Below, in pieces: positions 41,309 through 51,912 of a stretch of 64,000 nt of DNA. The position numbers and the translations under genes were made by a program. Each line of letters opens with the position of its first letter. Within the stretch, counting starts at the first letter, position 1. This DNA comes from Natronospirillum operosum (GTDB taxonomy: Bacteria > Pseudomonadota > Gammaproteobacteria > Pseudomonadales > Natronospirillaceae). The notes under the pieces were generated by a model that saw only the letters and a list, made by a program, of their open reading frames with translations, searched no databases and was not told the origin of the DNA. The stretch spans positions 1 to 64,000 of the forward strand of contig NZ_SRMF01000002.1 in the NCBI RefSeq assembly GCF_004768465.1, read 5' to 3'.

Positions 41309-41904
41309 ACACTACAGACACCCAGCACCAGACCCGCATGCAACGCAAGAAAGAAGTGGTGGATGCGCGCATCGCGGAAGCCCAGGAAGAGCGCGGCGTA
41401 CTGATCCTGCTGCGCGGCAACGGCAAGGGCAAGAGCAGCTCCGCCTTCGGCACCCTGGCACGCTCACTGGGCCACGGCCAACGCGGCGGCGTCATCCAGT
41501 TCGTCAAGGGCCGCCGCGAAACCGGCGAGTACCGGTTCTTCCGCGACCACCCGCAACTGGACTGGCACATCATGGGCCATGGGTTCACCTGGGAAACCCA
41601 GGACCGCAACAAGGACATCGAAGCCGCGCAGGCGGCCTGGGCCACAGCCGAGCAGATGCTGCAGGACGAAAACTATCACCTGCTGGTGTTCGACGAGATG
41701 AGCTACATGTTCAAGTATGGCTATCTCGACACGGCGCCGGTGGTCGAAGCGCTGAAAAAGCGGCCGCGCCACCAGAGCGTGATCATCACCGGGCGCACCA
41801 TGGCGGCCGAGCTGCAGGACGTTGCCGACACCATCAGCACGGTACAGGACGAACGCCATGCCTTCCGCCAGGGCGTGAAGGCACAGCCGGGGATTGAATA
41901 CTGA
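41305..41904 (+). CDS. cobO: Cob(I)yrinic acid a,c-diamide adenosyltransferase
   Basis: 199 aa. P-loop RGNGKGKSSSAFG (about 33-45), VIQFVKGRRETGE, and LLVFDEMSYMFKYGYL, as in BtuR/CobO. It transfers the adenosyl group from ATP to the reduced cobalt. Normal length. Overlaps cobB by 1 nt. Confidence 0.95.
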   Translation: MNTTDTQHQTRMQRKKEVVDARIAEAQEERGVLILLRGNGKGKSSSAFGTLARSLGHGQRGGVIQFVKGRRETGEYRFFRDHPQLDWHIMGHGFTWETQDRNKDIEAAQAAWATAEQMLQDENYHLLVFDEMSYMFKYGYLDTAPVVEALKKRPRHQSVIITGRTMAAELQDVADTISTVQDERHAFRQGVKAQPGIEY

Positions 41905-43292
41905 TGACAAACCCGACCCCCCAGCCGCAATGCCGGGCCCTGTTCATTGCCGCGCCGGCCTCCGGTCAGGGCAAGACCACGCTGACCGCCGCCCTGGCGC
42001 GCCTGCTGCGCAATCAGGGCCGGCGTGTGCGGGTGTTCAAGACCGGCCCGGATTATCTCGACCCGCAGGTGCTGGGCCAGGCTGCCGGCGTGCCGGCAGA
42101 GCAGCTCGACCTGTGGATGGCCGGCGAAGACTGGTGTCGGGAACGTCTGCAGGAAGCGGCCCGGGAGTCCGATTTCATTCTGGTCGAGGGCGTGATGGGG
42201 CTGTTCGACGGCGAGCCGTCCAGTGCCGATCTGGCAGCGCTGTTCGGCATTCCAATGGCCATCGTCATGGATGTGAAGGGCATGGCGCAGACGGTTGCAC
42301 CGCTGGTCACCGGTCTGGTGGCACACCGCGACGACCTGAACGTGATCGGGCTGATCGCCAATGCCTGCAGCACGGCACGCCATCGGGAGCTGATCGAACA
42401 GGCTCTGCCCGTTCATATTCCGTTGCTGGCGACGGTGCCGCGTGATCCGGCCATTGCCTTGCCCGAGCGCCATCTGGGCCTGGTGCAGGCGGCGGAAATC
42501 CGCGATGACCTGGAAGTGCGCTTTGAAGCCGGGGCGGCCGTACTGGCCGAGTCCGGCCTGCTGGCTCACCTCGAACAGCTGCCACTGGTACGCTTTCCGG
42601 CGCCCGCTGCGCCTCCGCCAGCCCCGACCGGTAACGAACGCCCGCTGGCCGGGCAGCGCATCGGCGTGGCGCGAGATGAAGCTTTCAGCTTCACCTATGA
42701 ACCCAATCTGGACCTGCTGCGCGCCATGGGCGCCGAGGTCAGTTTTTTCTCGCCGCTGCATGACGCTCACCTGCCCGCCTGTGATGCGCTGTGGCTGCCC
42801 GGCGGCTATCCGGAACTGCATGCGGCCGGGCTGGCCGCCAATGCCGGCATGAAGGCCGATATTCGCCGGCACTTCGAGGCCGACAAGCCCATACTGGCCG
42901 AATGCGGCGGCCTGATGTACTGCCTCGACACCCTGACCGACCAGCAGGACCTCACTCACGACATGCTGGGCCTGCTGCCCGGCCAGGGCGCCATGCGCGG
43001 CCGTCGCGGCTGCCAGGGCATGCAGACGGCAGTATTCCCGGAAGGCGAGGTACGGGCACACGCCCACCATCGCTCGCGCGCCGAGGGCACGCCCGAACCC
43101 ATCGGCCACGGCCGGCGCCAGCGCCATCCGGCCCCGGGCGAAGCCATCTACCGGGTGCGTGGCCTGACCGCGACCTATCTGCACCTGTTTTTCCCCAACA
43201 ACCCCGAGGCGGTGGCCCGGCTGTTTCTGCCCATGGCAGAACGGCAGACCAGTGCCTCCACCCAGCGCACGGAGACAACCCCATGCAACTGA
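41904..43292 (+). CDS. cobB: Hydrogenobyrinic (cobyrinic) acid a,c-diamide synthase
   Basis: 462 aa. N-terminal DTBS-like ATPase, FIAAPASGQGKTTLTAAL (P-loop) and KTGPDYLDPQ; C-terminal glutamine amidotransferase with nucleophile Cys in LAECGGLMYCLD and His in YLHLFFPNN. It amidates the a and c carboxylates using glutamine and ATP. In the aerobic route it acts before cobalt insertion. Last 10 nt overlap cobW. Confidence 0.95.
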   Translation: MTNPTPQPQCRALFIAAPASGQGKTTLTAALARLLRNQGRRVRVFKTGPDYLDPQVLGQAAGVPAEQLDLWMAGEDWCRERLQEAARESDFILVEGVMGLFDGEPSSADLAALFGIPMAIVMDVKGMAQTVAPLVTGLVAHRDDLNVIGLIANACSTARHRELIEQALPVHIPLLATVPRDPAIALPERHLGLVQAAEIRDDLEVRFEAGAAVLAESGLLAHLEQLPLVRFPAPAAPPPAPTGNERPLAGQRIGVARDEAFSFTYEPNLDLLRAMGAEVSFFSPLHDAHLPACDALWLPGGYPELHAAGLAANAGMKADIRRHFEADKPILAECGGLMYCLDTLTDQQDLTHDMLGLLPGQGAMRGRRGCQGMQTAVFPEGEVRAHAHHRSRAEGTPEPIGHGRRQRHPAPGEAIYRVRGLTATYLHLFFPNNPEAVARLFLPMAERQTSASTQRTETTPCN

Positions 43293-44383
43293 ACAAGATT
43301 CCCGCGACCGTGGTTACCGGTTTTCTCGGCAGTGGCAAGACCACCCTGCTCGCCGGCATTCTGCGCCAGGTCACCGGCAAGCGCATTGCCGTGATCATGA
43401 ACGAGTTCGGCCAGCAGGATATCGATTCCGAGGTGCTGCGCGGCTGTGCTCTGGACTGCGATGACGAAACCGTCAGCGGCAACAGCGAAAGTGGCATCTA
43501 TGAACTGGCCAACGGCTGCATCTGCTGCACCGTGGAGGAAGAGTTTCTGCCCGTCATGCAGGAACTGGTGAAGCGCCGCGACGACATCGACCATATCCTG
43601 ATCGAGACCAGTGGCTTGGCCCTGCCCAAGCCGCTGGTGCAGGCCTTCAAATGGCCGGAAATCCGCCGCCACTGCACCGTCGATGCCATCATCACCGTGC
43701 TCGACGGCCCGGCCGTGGCCGACGGGCGCTATGCCTCGGATGTGGCCTCGGTGGAAGCCCAGCGTCTGGCCGATGACAGCCTGGACCACGATCCCAGCCT
43801 GCAGGAACTGCTGGATGACCAACTGGACGCCGCCGATCTGGTGCTGGTCACCAAGAATGACCTGCTCAACGCAGACGAACGTCGGCGCGTGACCGAGATC
43901 GTCAACAACCGGGTGCCGGAGGCCGTGCGCACGCTGTTTGTCGAGAAGGACACCTTCAGCCACGACCCGGCAGCGCTGGAAGCCCTGCTCGGCATCGGTG
44001 CCGCCAGCGAGGACAGCATCGACCAGATCCACAACCATCATGACAAGCACCATGCCGAGGGTGCGCATCACGATCACGCGCATGATCATTTCGATTCCTG
44101 CGTGATCACGCTGGACGAAGTGGACGGCGAGGCCCTGCGCGCGTCTCTGCAGAGCCTGCTCAACGAGTTCGAGATCTACCGCGCCAAGGGCTTTGCGGCC
44201 CTGCCCGGCAAGCCGATGCGGCAGGTCATTCAGGGTGTGGGCCAGCGGCTGGATACCCACTTCGACCGCCTGTGGGCCGCCGATGAAACCCGCCAGACCC
44301 GGCTGGTGGTGATCGGCCGCAGTCTGGACCCGGCACAGCTGACCGAGCGCCTGCGCGGCTGCGAGATTCGTCAGGTCGCCTGA
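43283..44383 (+). CDS. cobW: CobW GTPase, metal chaperone-like
   Basis: 366 aa from ATG 43283, inside the end of cobB. GTPase motifs: GFLGSGKTTLL (Walker A), ELANGCICCT with the C-x-C-C metal site, ETSGLALP, and TKNDLL (NKxD-like guanine motif). Between about 250 and 275 a His/Asp-rich stretch (HNHHDKHH...HDHAHDHFD) can bind metal. C-terminal CobW_C domain (IYRAKGFAALPGKPMRQVIQGVGQRLD). Thought to pass cobalt to the CobN chelatase, whose gene follows with one base of overlap. Confidence 0.95.
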   Translation: MQLNKIPATVVTGFLGSGKTTLLAGILRQVTGKRIAVIMNEFGQQDIDSEVLRGCALDCDDETVSGNSESGIYELANGCICCTVEEEFLPVMQELVKRRDDIDHILIETSGLALPKPLVQAFKWPEIRRHCTVDAIITVLDGPAVADGRYASDVASVEAQRLADDSLDHDPSLQELLDDQLDAADLVLVTKNDLLNADERRRVTEIVNNRVPEAVRTLFVEKDTFSHDPAALEALLGIGAASEDSIDQIHNHHDKHHAEGAHHDHAHDHFDSCVITLDEVDGEALRASLQSLLNEFEIYRAKGFAALPGKPMRQVIQGVGQRLDTHFDRLWAADETRQTRLVVIGRSLDPAQLTERLRGCEIRQVA

Positions 44384-47300
44384 TGCATCTCTTTGCGGCC
44401 AAACCCGGCGGTTTCGTCGACGATGAAGGCATTGTCGACCTGGCGCAGACGCCCGGCGACCTGGTGATTCTGTCGGCTGCAGACAGCACGCTGTCGGCGC
44501 TGGCCCAGGCGGCCGACCGCCTGCCGGAAGATTACCCGTCACTGCGGCTGGCCAACTGGATGAACCTGGTCAAGCCAGCCGCGTTCGATCTCTACCAGGA
44601 TCAGGTACTGGAACAGGCCAAAGTCGTCGTGGTGTCGCTGCTGGGCGGCGCCCGCTACTGGGAATACGGCCATGAACAGCTGCTGGCCTGGGCCGAGGCC
44701 GACCCGACGCGGCAACTGATTCTGGTGCCCGGCTGTGATGCGCCGGACTATGAACTGCTGACCGGTTCTACCGTGACGCCGGAGGCCGCCGAGCGCGTCT
44801 GGCACTATCTGCGGCAGGGCGGCGAGGACAATGCCGAACAATTGCTGCGTCATCTGGCCGACCAGTGGCTGGGCTGGCACTCCGACTGGCAGGCACCTCG
44901 CACCCTGCCCCATTGCCTGATCTACCGCCCCGGCGGGCGTGAACAGACGCTGGCCGAGTGGCAGGCGCAACAGGCACCGGAGCGTCCGGTGGCGCTGATC
45001 CTGTTCTATCGCAGTCATTTTCAGGGCGCCAATACGGCCGTGGTGGATGCGCTGCTTGCGGCGCTGGAACAGCAAGGCCTGGCGCCGCTGGCGGCGGCCA
45101 TCACTTCGCTGAAGGAAGACCACTGCCGGGCCGAGGTCAATGCGCTGCTCGAGCAGACCGATGCGGCCGTAGTGCTGAACACCACCGGCTTTGCCATCAA
45201 CCGGGTACCGGCGCGCGAACTGGGCAACACCCTGGGCGAGGAAGCGGCGGTGCTGGCCGGTCAGCCGGCGGTGCTGCAGGTGATTCTGGCCAGCAGCAGC
45301 GCCGAGGACTGGGAAGAGCAGCCCGGCGGCCTGCGCAGCCGTGATGTGGCCATGCAGGTGGTGCTGCCGGAAATGGACGGCCGCGTCATCACCCGTGCCG
45401 TCGGTTTCAAGACCGAAGACCGCTACAGCGAGCGCTGTCAGGCACCGGTCATTCGCCATGCGCCGCAGCCCGACCGGGTGGCCTTTGTGGCCGCGCTGGC
45501 CCGGCGTTTCTGCGCCCTGCGCCGCAAACCCAATCATGAGAAGCGCCTGGCGCTGGTGCTGGCCAACTACCCGACCAGTGAAGGCCGACTGGGCAACGGC
45601 GTCGGCCTGGATACCCCGGAGTCCACCGTGCGCATCCTGCACGCGCTGGCCGAGGCCGGCTACCCTCTGGCGGACATGCCGGCCGATGGCGCCGAACTGA
45701 TCGCTGCCCTGCAGGGCGCCGTTACCAACGACACCGACACCCGCCCGCTGCGGCCCTGCTGGCAGAGTCTGGACTTGGCGACCTACCGCCACTGGTTCGA
45801 TCAGCTGCCGGCCGAGAACCGCGCCGCCGTACTGCGCCGCTGGGGTGAACCGGAAGCCGACCCGGCCTGTCGCCAGGGCCGCCTGATGCTGTCCGGCATC
45901 CGGCTGGGGGAGACCTTTGTCGGCATCCAGCCGGCCCGGGGCTATGACATCGATCTGGTCACCAGCTACCACGATGCGGATCTGGTGCCACCGCACAACT
46001 ATCTGGCCTTCTATTTCTGGCTGCGCCATGAATACGGCATCGACGCCGTCATCCATGTGGGCAAGCACGGCAATCTGGAATGGCTGCCCGGCAAGGGCAC
46101 GGCTCTGTCGGCCCAGTGCTGGCCCGACATCATTCTGGGGCCGCTGCCGCATTTCTATCCCTTCATCGTCAATGATCCGGGTGAAGGCGCGCAGGCCAAG
46201 CGCCGGGCTCAGGCCGTGATCATCGACCACCTGATGCCGCCCATGACACGCGCCGAGAGCTACGGCGATCTGGCCGAGCTGGAAGGTCTGGTGGATGAAT
46301 ACTATCAGGCCGTGGGCATGGACCCGCGGCGGGAGGAGTGGCTGCGCACAGCCATCTTCGAACAGCTGCGCCGCACCGGGCTGGACCGCGAGCTGACCGG
46401 CATCGAGGACCCGGCCAGCGCCGATGAAGCCACCCTGCTCAATGAGCTGGATGCCTATCTGTGCGACATCAAGGAAGCCCAGATCCGCCAGGGGCTGCAT
46501 ATTCTGGGGGCGCTGCCGGAGACCGAGCGGCTGGCCGACACCCTGGTGGCCCTGCTGCGCCTGCCCCGGGGCCAGGCCCCGGAGCAACAGGGCCTGCTGC
46601 ACAATCTGGCCCATGATCTGCACCTGACTGACGCCGACGGCAACGCCTTCAACCCGCTGGACGCCGGTGCCACGCCCTGGCAGGGGGCGCGCCCCGTACG
46701 TCTGGCCGCGCAGGACCGCAGCCTCTGGCGCACCGCTGCCGACACCCGCGAGCGCCTGGAACTGCTGGCCCGGCAACTGATGCTGGACCATGTGCTGGCA
46801 GACGGCGATCTGGCGGCACTGGCCGCCGAGCTGCCGGCCACCGCCCGCCTGTGCCGCTTTGCCCGCCAGACCCTGCTGCCAGTGCTGCAGCAGAGCGCCA
46901 CACTGGAACTGCAGTCACTGCTGGACGGCCTCGCCGGGCGCTTTGTATTGCCCGGACCCAGTGGCGCGCCGAGCCGGGGCCGGCTTGATACCCTGCCCAC
47001 CGGGCGCAACTTCTATACCGTCGACAGCCGCGCCATTCCCTCACCGGCGGCCTGGGCACTGGGCCAGCAGTCGGCCCGGGCACTGATCGAACGGCACCTG
47101 CAGGACCACGGTGATTTTCCGCAGCGGCTCGGGCTGTCCGTCTGGGGCACCGCCACCATGCGCACCGGCGGTGACGACATTGCCCAGGCACTGGCCCTGA
47201 TGGGGGTCAGGCCGATCTGGGCGCCGGGTTCCAACCGGGTGATGGATATCGAAGTCGTGCCTTCCATGCTGCTCGATTATCCGCGCGTGGATGTGACGCT

Positions 47301-48258
47301 GCGCGTGTCCGGCTTTTTCCGCGATGCCTTTCCCAATGTGATACGCCTCTATGATCAGGCGGTGCAGGCGCTGGCCGAGTATGAAGAACCCGGCACCGGC
47401 AACCTGATCCGCACCCATGTGCAGGCGCGGCAGGCCGAGCTGCAGGAGGAGGGCCTGAGCGCGCAGGCCGCTTTCCGCCAGGCCAGCTACCGGGTATTCG
47501 GCAGCCGCCCCGGCACCTATGGCACCGGCCTGAACAACCAGCTCGACAGCCGGCGCTGGCAGACGCGGGACGACCTGGCCAACACCTGGCTCGGCACCGG
47601 CCACCACGCCTACGGCCAGACCCCGGGCGACGGCGTGCCGGCACGGGCCGATCTGGAATACCAGATGACCCGACTCGATGCGGTACTGCAGAACCAGGAC
47701 AACCGCGAGCACGACATCCTGGATTCCGACCCCTATTTCCAGTTTCAGGGCGGCATGGCCGCTGCGGTACAGGCCCTGAGCGGCCGCCAGCCGACCATTT
47801 ATCATGCCGATCATGCCAACCCGGCCAGCCCGCGCATCCGCACCCTGAAGGAAGAGCTGAACCGGGTCATTCGCTCGCGGGTGCTGAACCCCAAGTGGAT
47901 CCACGCCATGCACGAACACGGCTACAAGGGCGCCTTCGAGATGGCGGTCACGGTCGACCTGCTGTTCGGCTATGACGCCACCACCGGCCTGGTGGATGAC
48001 CATCAGTACGCCCAGGTCACCGACGCCCTGGCGCTGGACCCGGACAACCAGGCATTCATGCGCCAGGCCAACCCGAAGGCGCTGGAAGACATGGCCGAAC
48101 GCCTGCTGGAGGCGGCCCAGCGCGGCCTGTGGCAGAACCCGGGCGCGCACGCCGACGCCCTGCGCGACCTGCTGCTGGAGCTGGATGCAGAGGCCGAGGG
48201 CGCGACCGACCAGAAACAGCCGTCGCCCCGATTCCAACCCACGGGCACCGACTCATGA
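44383..48258 (+). CDS. cobN: Cobaltochelatase large subunit
   Basis: 1291 aa. Begins [27 protein letters not shown], the usual CobN N-terminus. Later blocks include [76 protein letters not shown] (metal/His site), [34 protein letters not shown], and [19 protein letters not shown]. It inserts Co2+ into hydrogenobyrinate a,c-diamide, with ATP hydrolysed by the ChlID partner encoded upstream. It overlaps cobW by 1 nt and cobQ by 4 nt. Full length. Confidence 0.96.
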   Translation: MHLFAAKPGGFVDDEGIVDLAQTPGDLVILSAADSTLSALAQAADRLPEDYPSLRLANWMNLVKPAAFDLYQDQVLEQAKVVVVSLLGGARYWEYGHEQLLAWAEADPTRQLILVPGCDAPDYELLTGSTVTPEAAERVWHYLRQGGEDNAEQLLRHLADQWLGWHSDWQAPRTLPHCLIYRPGGREQTLAEWQAQQAPERPVALILFYRSHFQGANTAVVDALLAALEQQGLAPLAAAITSLKEDHCRAEVNALLEQTDAAVVLNTTGFAINRVPARELGNTLGEEAAVLAGQPAVLQVILASSSAEDWEEQPGGLRSRDVAMQVVLPEMDGRVITRAVGFKTEDRYSERCQAPVIRHAPQPDRVAFVAALARRFCALRRKPNHEKRLALVLANYPTSEGRLGNGVGLDTPESTVRILHALAEAGYPLADMPADGAELIAALQGAVTNDTDTRPLRPCWQSLDLATYRHWFDQLPAENRAAVLRRWGEPEADPACRQGRLMLSGIRLGETFVGIQPARGYDIDLVTSYHDADLVPPHNYLAFYFWLRHEYGIDAVIHVGKHGNLEWLPGKGTALSAQCWPDIILGPLPHFYPFIVNDPGEGAQAKRRAQAVIIDHLMPPMTRAESYGDLAELEGLVDEYYQAVGMDPRREEWLRTAIFEQLRRTGLDRELTGIEDPASADEATLLNELDAYLCDIKEAQIRQGLHILGALPETERLADTLVALLRLPRGQAPEQQGLLHNLAHDLHLTDADGNAFNPLDAGATPWQGARPVRLAAQDRSLWRTAADTRERLELLARQLMLDHVLADGDLAALAAELPATARLCRFARQTLLPVLQQSATLELQSLLDGLAGRFVLPGPSGAPSRGRLDTLPTGRNFYTVDSRAIPSPAAWALGQQSARALIERHLQDHGDFPQRLGLSVWGTATMRTGGDDIAQALALMGVRPIWAPGSNRVMDIEVVPSMLLDYPRVDVTLRVSGFFRDAFPNVIRLYDQAVQALAEYEEPGTGNLIRTHVQARQAELQEEGLSAQAAFRQASYRVFGSRPGTYGTGLNNQLDSRRWQTRDDLANTWLGTGHHAYGQTPGDGVPARADLEYQMTRLDAVLQNQDNREHDILDSDPYFQFQGGMAAAVQALSGRQPTIYHADHANPASPRIRTLKEELNRVIRSRVLNPKWIHAMHEHGYKGAFEMAVTVDLLFGYDATTGLVDDHQYAQVTDALALDPDNQAFMRQANPKALEDMAERLLEAAQRGLWQNPGAHADALRDLLLELDAEAEGATDQKQPSPRFQPTGTDS

Positions 48259-49802
48259 CTCAGGGCTTCAAGCACCCCCATACCCTGATGGTACAGGGCA
48301 CCACCTCGGATGCCGGCAAGAGCGTGCTGGTGACGGCACTGGCGCGCATCCTGTACCGGCACGGCATCAGCGTGGCACCGTTCAAGCCGCAGAACATGGC
48401 ACTCAACAGTGCTGTTTCGGCCGACGGCGGCGAGATTGGCCGGGCCCAGGCGGTACAGGCGGAAGCCTGCGGCCTGACTCCGCAGACCGACATGAACCCG
48501 GTGCTGCTCAAGCCCAACAGTGAACTCGGGGCCCAGGTGATCGTGCACGGGCAGGCCATCGGCAACATGCAGGCGCGCGAGTACCACCATTTCAAGCCGC
48601 AGCTGCTGGACGAAGTCTGCGCGGCCCATGGCCGTCTGCAGGCCCGGCATCAGGTGGTGCTGGTGGAAGGCGCCGGCAGCCCGGCCGAAATCAACCTGCG
48701 CGCCAATGACATTGCCAACATGGGCTTTGCCGAGGCCATCGACTGCCCGGTGATCATTATCGCCGATATCGACCGCGGCGGCGTGTTTGCGCATCTCTAC
48801 GGTACCTATCAACTGCTCAGTGCCACCGAGCAGGCGCGGGTACAGGGCTTTGTGATCAACCGCTTTCGCGGCGACGTGTCGCTGCTGCAGTCCGGGCTGG
48901 ACTGGCTGGAAGAACGCACCGGCGTGCCGGTACTGGGGGTGATTCCCTACCTGCCCGATCTGCATATCGAAGCCGAGGACTCGCTCAACCTGCGCCAGCT
49001 CACGGACGCCCCGGAAGCCGATACCGGCGCCCGCCTGCAGGTGGTGGTACCGGTCTACCCGCGTACCAGCAACCACACCGACTTCGATGTGCTGCGCCTG
49101 CACCCGCAGGTGGACTGCCAGTTTCTGCGCGACCCGGCGGATTTCCGGGGCGCCGATCTGATCATTCTGCCTGGCAGCAAGAATGTGCGCGGCGATCTGC
49201 AGTGGCTGCACGATCAGGGCTGGGTGCCGGTGCTGCAGCGCCATCTGCGCTTCGGCGGCCGCCTGTTCGGCATCTGCGGCGGCTACCAGATGCTGGGCCA
49301 GCGCATTGACGACCCGGACGGTGTCGAGGCCAGCGCCGGCACTTCACCCGGCCTCGGCTGGCTGGACATGGCCACCCGGCTGACCGGCACCAAGACGCTG
49401 CGCCGTATGCATGGTGAAGCCATCAGCGACACCCTGGCGCCGGCCGGAACGCCGGTCAGCGGTTATGAAATCCATACCGGTGAGAGCACCGGCCCGGCGC
49501 TGGACAAGCCGCTGTTCCGCCTGACCCCGGTGGATGACCCTCGGGGTCAGGCCCTGACCGACGGTGCCCTGAGCGCAGACGGCCGCATTGCCGGCAGCTA
49601 TCTGCATGGCTGTCTGGATGAGCCGGCCCTGCTGCAGGCGGTGATCGACTGGGTACTCGACCAGCCCGGACAAGGCCACGATTTCGACTACGCCCGCCTC
49701 AAGGAAGTCTCTTTCGACCGTCTGGCCGATGCGGTGGAAACCGCCATTACACTGCCCCGGCTGTACCAGTTGCTGGAACTGGAGACGCCGTCTTCATGCT
49801 GA
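48255..49802 (+). CDS. cobQ: Adenosylcobyric acid synthase
   Basis: 515 aa from ATG 48255 (ATGA with the cobN stop). N-terminal ATPase [20 protein letters not shown] and [36 protein letters not shown]-terminal amidotransferase with nucleophile in [13 protein letters not shown] and His in SYLHGCLD. It amidates the b, d, e and g side chains. Overlaps cobD by 7 nt. Confidence 0.96.
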   Translation: MTQGFKHPHTLMVQGTTSDAGKSVLVTALARILYRHGISVAPFKPQNMALNSAVSADGGEIGRAQAVQAEACGLTPQTDMNPVLLKPNSELGAQVIVHGQAIGNMQAREYHHFKPQLLDEVCAAHGRLQARHQVVLVEGAGSPAEINLRANDIANMGFAEAIDCPVIIIADIDRGGVFAHLYGTYQLLSATEQARVQGFVINRFRGDVSLLQSGLDWLEERTGVPVLGVIPYLPDLHIEAEDSLNLRQLTDAPEADTGARLQVVVPVYPRTSNHTDFDVLRLHPQVDCQFLRDPADFRGADLIILPGSKNVRGDLQWLHDQGWVPVLQRHLRFGGRLFGICGGYQMLGQRIDDPDGVEASAGTSPGLGWLDMATRLTGTKTLRRMHGEAISDTLAPAGTPVSGYEIHTGESTGPALDKPLFRLTPVDDPRGQALTDGALSADGRIAGSYLHGCLDEPALLQAVIDWVLDQPGQGHDFDYARLKEVSFDRLADAVETAITLPRLYQLLELETPSSC

Positions 49803-50743
49803 CGCTGCTGCTGATTGTCATCGGCGCCCTGCTACTGGACCAGTGGCTGGGCGAGCCCAGACGCGCCCATCCGCTGGTGGCTTTCGGCCATGCTGCCCAC
49901 TGGCTGGAAGCACGGCTGAACCGGGCCGACCCGAAGCGCGGGCGCCGCGCCGGCCTGCTGGCACTGGCGCTGGCGGTACTGCCGCTGACGGCACTGGCCG
50001 CCGGGCTGGACTACGGCCTGCGCGCCTGGCCGCTGGTCCATGGTGTGGTGTCGGTGCTGATTCTGTGGCTGGCCATCGGGCGACGCAGCCTGCTGCTGCA
50101 CGCCGCCCGCGTGGCCCGACCGCTGCAACAGGGTGACCTGACTGCAGCGCGCGCCGCCGTGGCCATGCTGGTCAGCCGCGATACGGCAGAACTGGACAGC
50201 GCCGGCGTGGCGCGGGCGACCACCGAATCCGTGCTGGAAAACGGCGCCGATGCGCTGTTCTCGGCCCTGTTCTGGTATCTGGTGGCCGGTCTGCCCGGCG
50301 TGGTGCTGTACCGCCTGGCCAATACGCTGGATGCCATGTGGGGTTACCGCACCCCGCGCCATGACCGTTTCGGCTGGGCTGCCGCGCGTTTCGATGACCT
50401 GCTGAATCTGGTGCCGGCACGGCTGACCGCGCTTGGCTATGCCCTGGCCGGCAGTACGCCGTCTGCAGTCCGACGCGCGCTGCACTGCTGGCGGTCCCAG
50501 GGCTCCGTCTGGAAAAGCCCCAATGCCGGCCCGGTGATGGCCGCCGGCGCCGGGGCACTGAATGTTTCACTGGGTGGCGGCGCGCCCTATCATGGGCAAT
50601 GGCAGGAGCGGCCCCGACTGGGCCCGGCAGACTGCCCTGCCGAGGCCACGCACATTGAGCAGGCCTGCCGGCTGGTGGATCGCACGCTGCTGATCTGGCT
50701 GGCCGCACTGGGGATACTATGGGCAATACTGACACTGATCTGA
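49796..50743 (+). CDS. cobD: Adenosylcobinamide-phosphate synthase (CbiB type)
   Basis: 315 aa, four or five membrane helices ([30 protein letters not shown] at the start; [12 protein letters not shown]; last helix [18 protein letters not shown]). [41 protein letters not shown] and [25 protein letters not shown] are family hallmarks. It joins aminopropanol-phosphate to adenosylcobyric acid. Called CobD in aerobes, CbiB in the anaerobic naming. Overlaps cobC by 25 nt. Confidence 0.93.
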   Translation: MLTLLLIVIGALLLDQWLGEPRRAHPLVAFGHAAHWLEARLNRADPKRGRRAGLLALALAVLPLTALAAGLDYGLRAWPLVHGVVSVLILWLAIGRRSLLLHAARVARPLQQGDLTAARAAVAMLVSRDTAELDSAGVARATTESVLENGADALFSALFWYLVAGLPGVVLYRLANTLDAMWGYRTPRHDRFGWAAARFDDLLNLVPARLTALGYALAGSTPSAVRRALHCWRSQGSVWKSPNAGPVMAAGAGALNVSLGGGAPYHGQWQERPRLGPADCPAEATHIEQACRLVDRTLLIWLAALGILWAILTLI

Positions 50744-51795
50744 ACCCGGAAACCGGCCTGACCGCCGACCACCCGACCCTGCACGGTGGTGACCTGCTGA
50801 GTGCCAGCCGTCAGTTCGGCATTCCGGTTGCGGACTGGATCGACCTGTCCACCGGCATCAGCCCCTTTGCCTATCCGTTCACGCCACCGCCGGCGAGCGC
50901 CTTTCGGCGTCTGCCCTACCCGGACCCGCAACTGTACCAGGTCGCCGCCGACTATTATGGCCATGCCAACCTGCTGGTCTCGGCCGGCACCCAGCCTTTA
51001 ATTCAGGCCCTGCCCTGCCTGCTGCCGGAAGCGCCGGTCTGGGTGCCGGATATCGGTTATCGGGAACATGCACAGCAGTGGGCCGGGGCCGGGCGGTTGT
51101 GTCGCAGTTATCCCGCGCACAGTGCTCAGGCCATGATCTCGGCCCTGGACATGGCGCTGACGGCGGATCGACACAGCCATCTGGTCATCATCAACCCCAA
51201 CAACCCGAGCGGCGTGCGGCTGCAACCAGAGCAGCTGCGCACCTGGGCCGACCGGCTGGCACCGGGCCACTATCTGATCATCGACGAGGCCTTTGTCGAT
51301 GCCGAGCCCCAATACAGCGTGCTGCCCGGGCACTGGCGCGAGAACATGATCGTGTTGCGCTCGTTCGGCAAGTTTTTCGGGCTGGCGGGGTTGCGGCTGG
51401 GCTTTGTGGCGGCGCCGACAACGCTGCGCGCCGATCTGAGCGCGGCGCTGGGGCTGTGGAGCGTGAACGGCCCGGCGCAGGCCATTGCCTGTGAAGCCCT
51501 GGCCGACCATCGCTGGCAGGCGCAGGTGCGCACACGCCTGCAGGACGCTGCTGATCTGATCAGTGGCCTGCTGACGCGCCATATTGACTCTCCGGCGGTG
51601 CACACACCGCTGTTTTCCACGCTGAGCCTGCCGCGCGCCGAAGCCGAAGGGCTGCAAATGCACTGCGCCCGGGCCGGCATCCTGCTGCGCGTGATTCATG
51701 TCGACGATCGGCAGAGCCTGGTGCGCATTGGCCGGTTCGATCCGGACAATGAAGCCGAACGCAGGCGGCTCGAGGACAGCCTGGCACTTTTGTAG
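50719..51795 (+). CDS. cobC: L-threonine-O-3-phosphate decarboxylase (CobC/CobD-like)
   Basis: 358 aa. PLP-dependent class I/II aminotransferase fold: HGGDLLSASRQFGIP..WIDLSTGISPFAYP at the start, HLVIINPNNPSGVRL, HYLIIDEAFVDAEP and the PLP lysine in VLRSFGKFFGLAGLRLGF. Supplies the aminopropanol phosphate used by the CbiB-type enzyme just upstream, its gene overlapping by 25 nt. Last gene of the operon; the gap to the next convergent gene is only 118 bp. Confidence 0.92.
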   Translation: MGNTDTDLNPETGLTADHPTLHGGDLLSASRQFGIPVADWIDLSTGISPFAYPFTPPPASAFRRLPYPDPQLYQVAADYYGHANLLVSAGTQPLIQALPCLLPEAPVWVPDIGYREHAQQWAGAGRLCRSYPAHSAQAMISALDMALTADRHSHLVIINPNNPSGVRLQPEQLRTWADRLAPGHYLIIDEAFVDAEPQYSVLPGHWRENMIVLRSFGKFFGLAGLRLGFVAAPTTLRADLSAALGLWSVNGPAQAIACEALADHRWQAQVRTRLQDAADLISGLLTRHIDSPAVHTPLFSTLSLPRAEAEGLQMHCARAGILLRVIHVDDRQSLVRIGRFDPDNEAERRRLEDSLALL

Positions 51796-51811
51796 GCGGC
51801 GGCAATCTAGT

Positions 51812-51901
51812 CGACAGTAGACAGTCGACCGATGACAGAATGAGCGTAAACAGCCTCAGGCCCGTTTTTACTGTCGACTGTTGACTGTCCTCGGTCGACT
51901 A
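51812..51901. repeat. GTCGAC-rich imperfect inverted repeat between convergent genes
   Basis: TAGTCGAC at 51812 and GTCGACTA near 51901 bound about 90 bp with repeated GTCGACNG/GACAG/GACTGT words; the left and right arms are largely complementary. It lies between cobC and the convergent outer-membrane gene, so it could act as a bidirectional terminator or be a small repeat element. Confidence 0.45.
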
Positions 51902-51912
51902 CATGCCCTGCC

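Noticed and set aside
44539-48237. Minus-strand frames of 750 and 398 codons across cobN
   Set aside because: Antisense to a full-length CobN; composition (Gly, Gln, Arg, Val) is typical of a GC-rich shadow frame and shows no domains.
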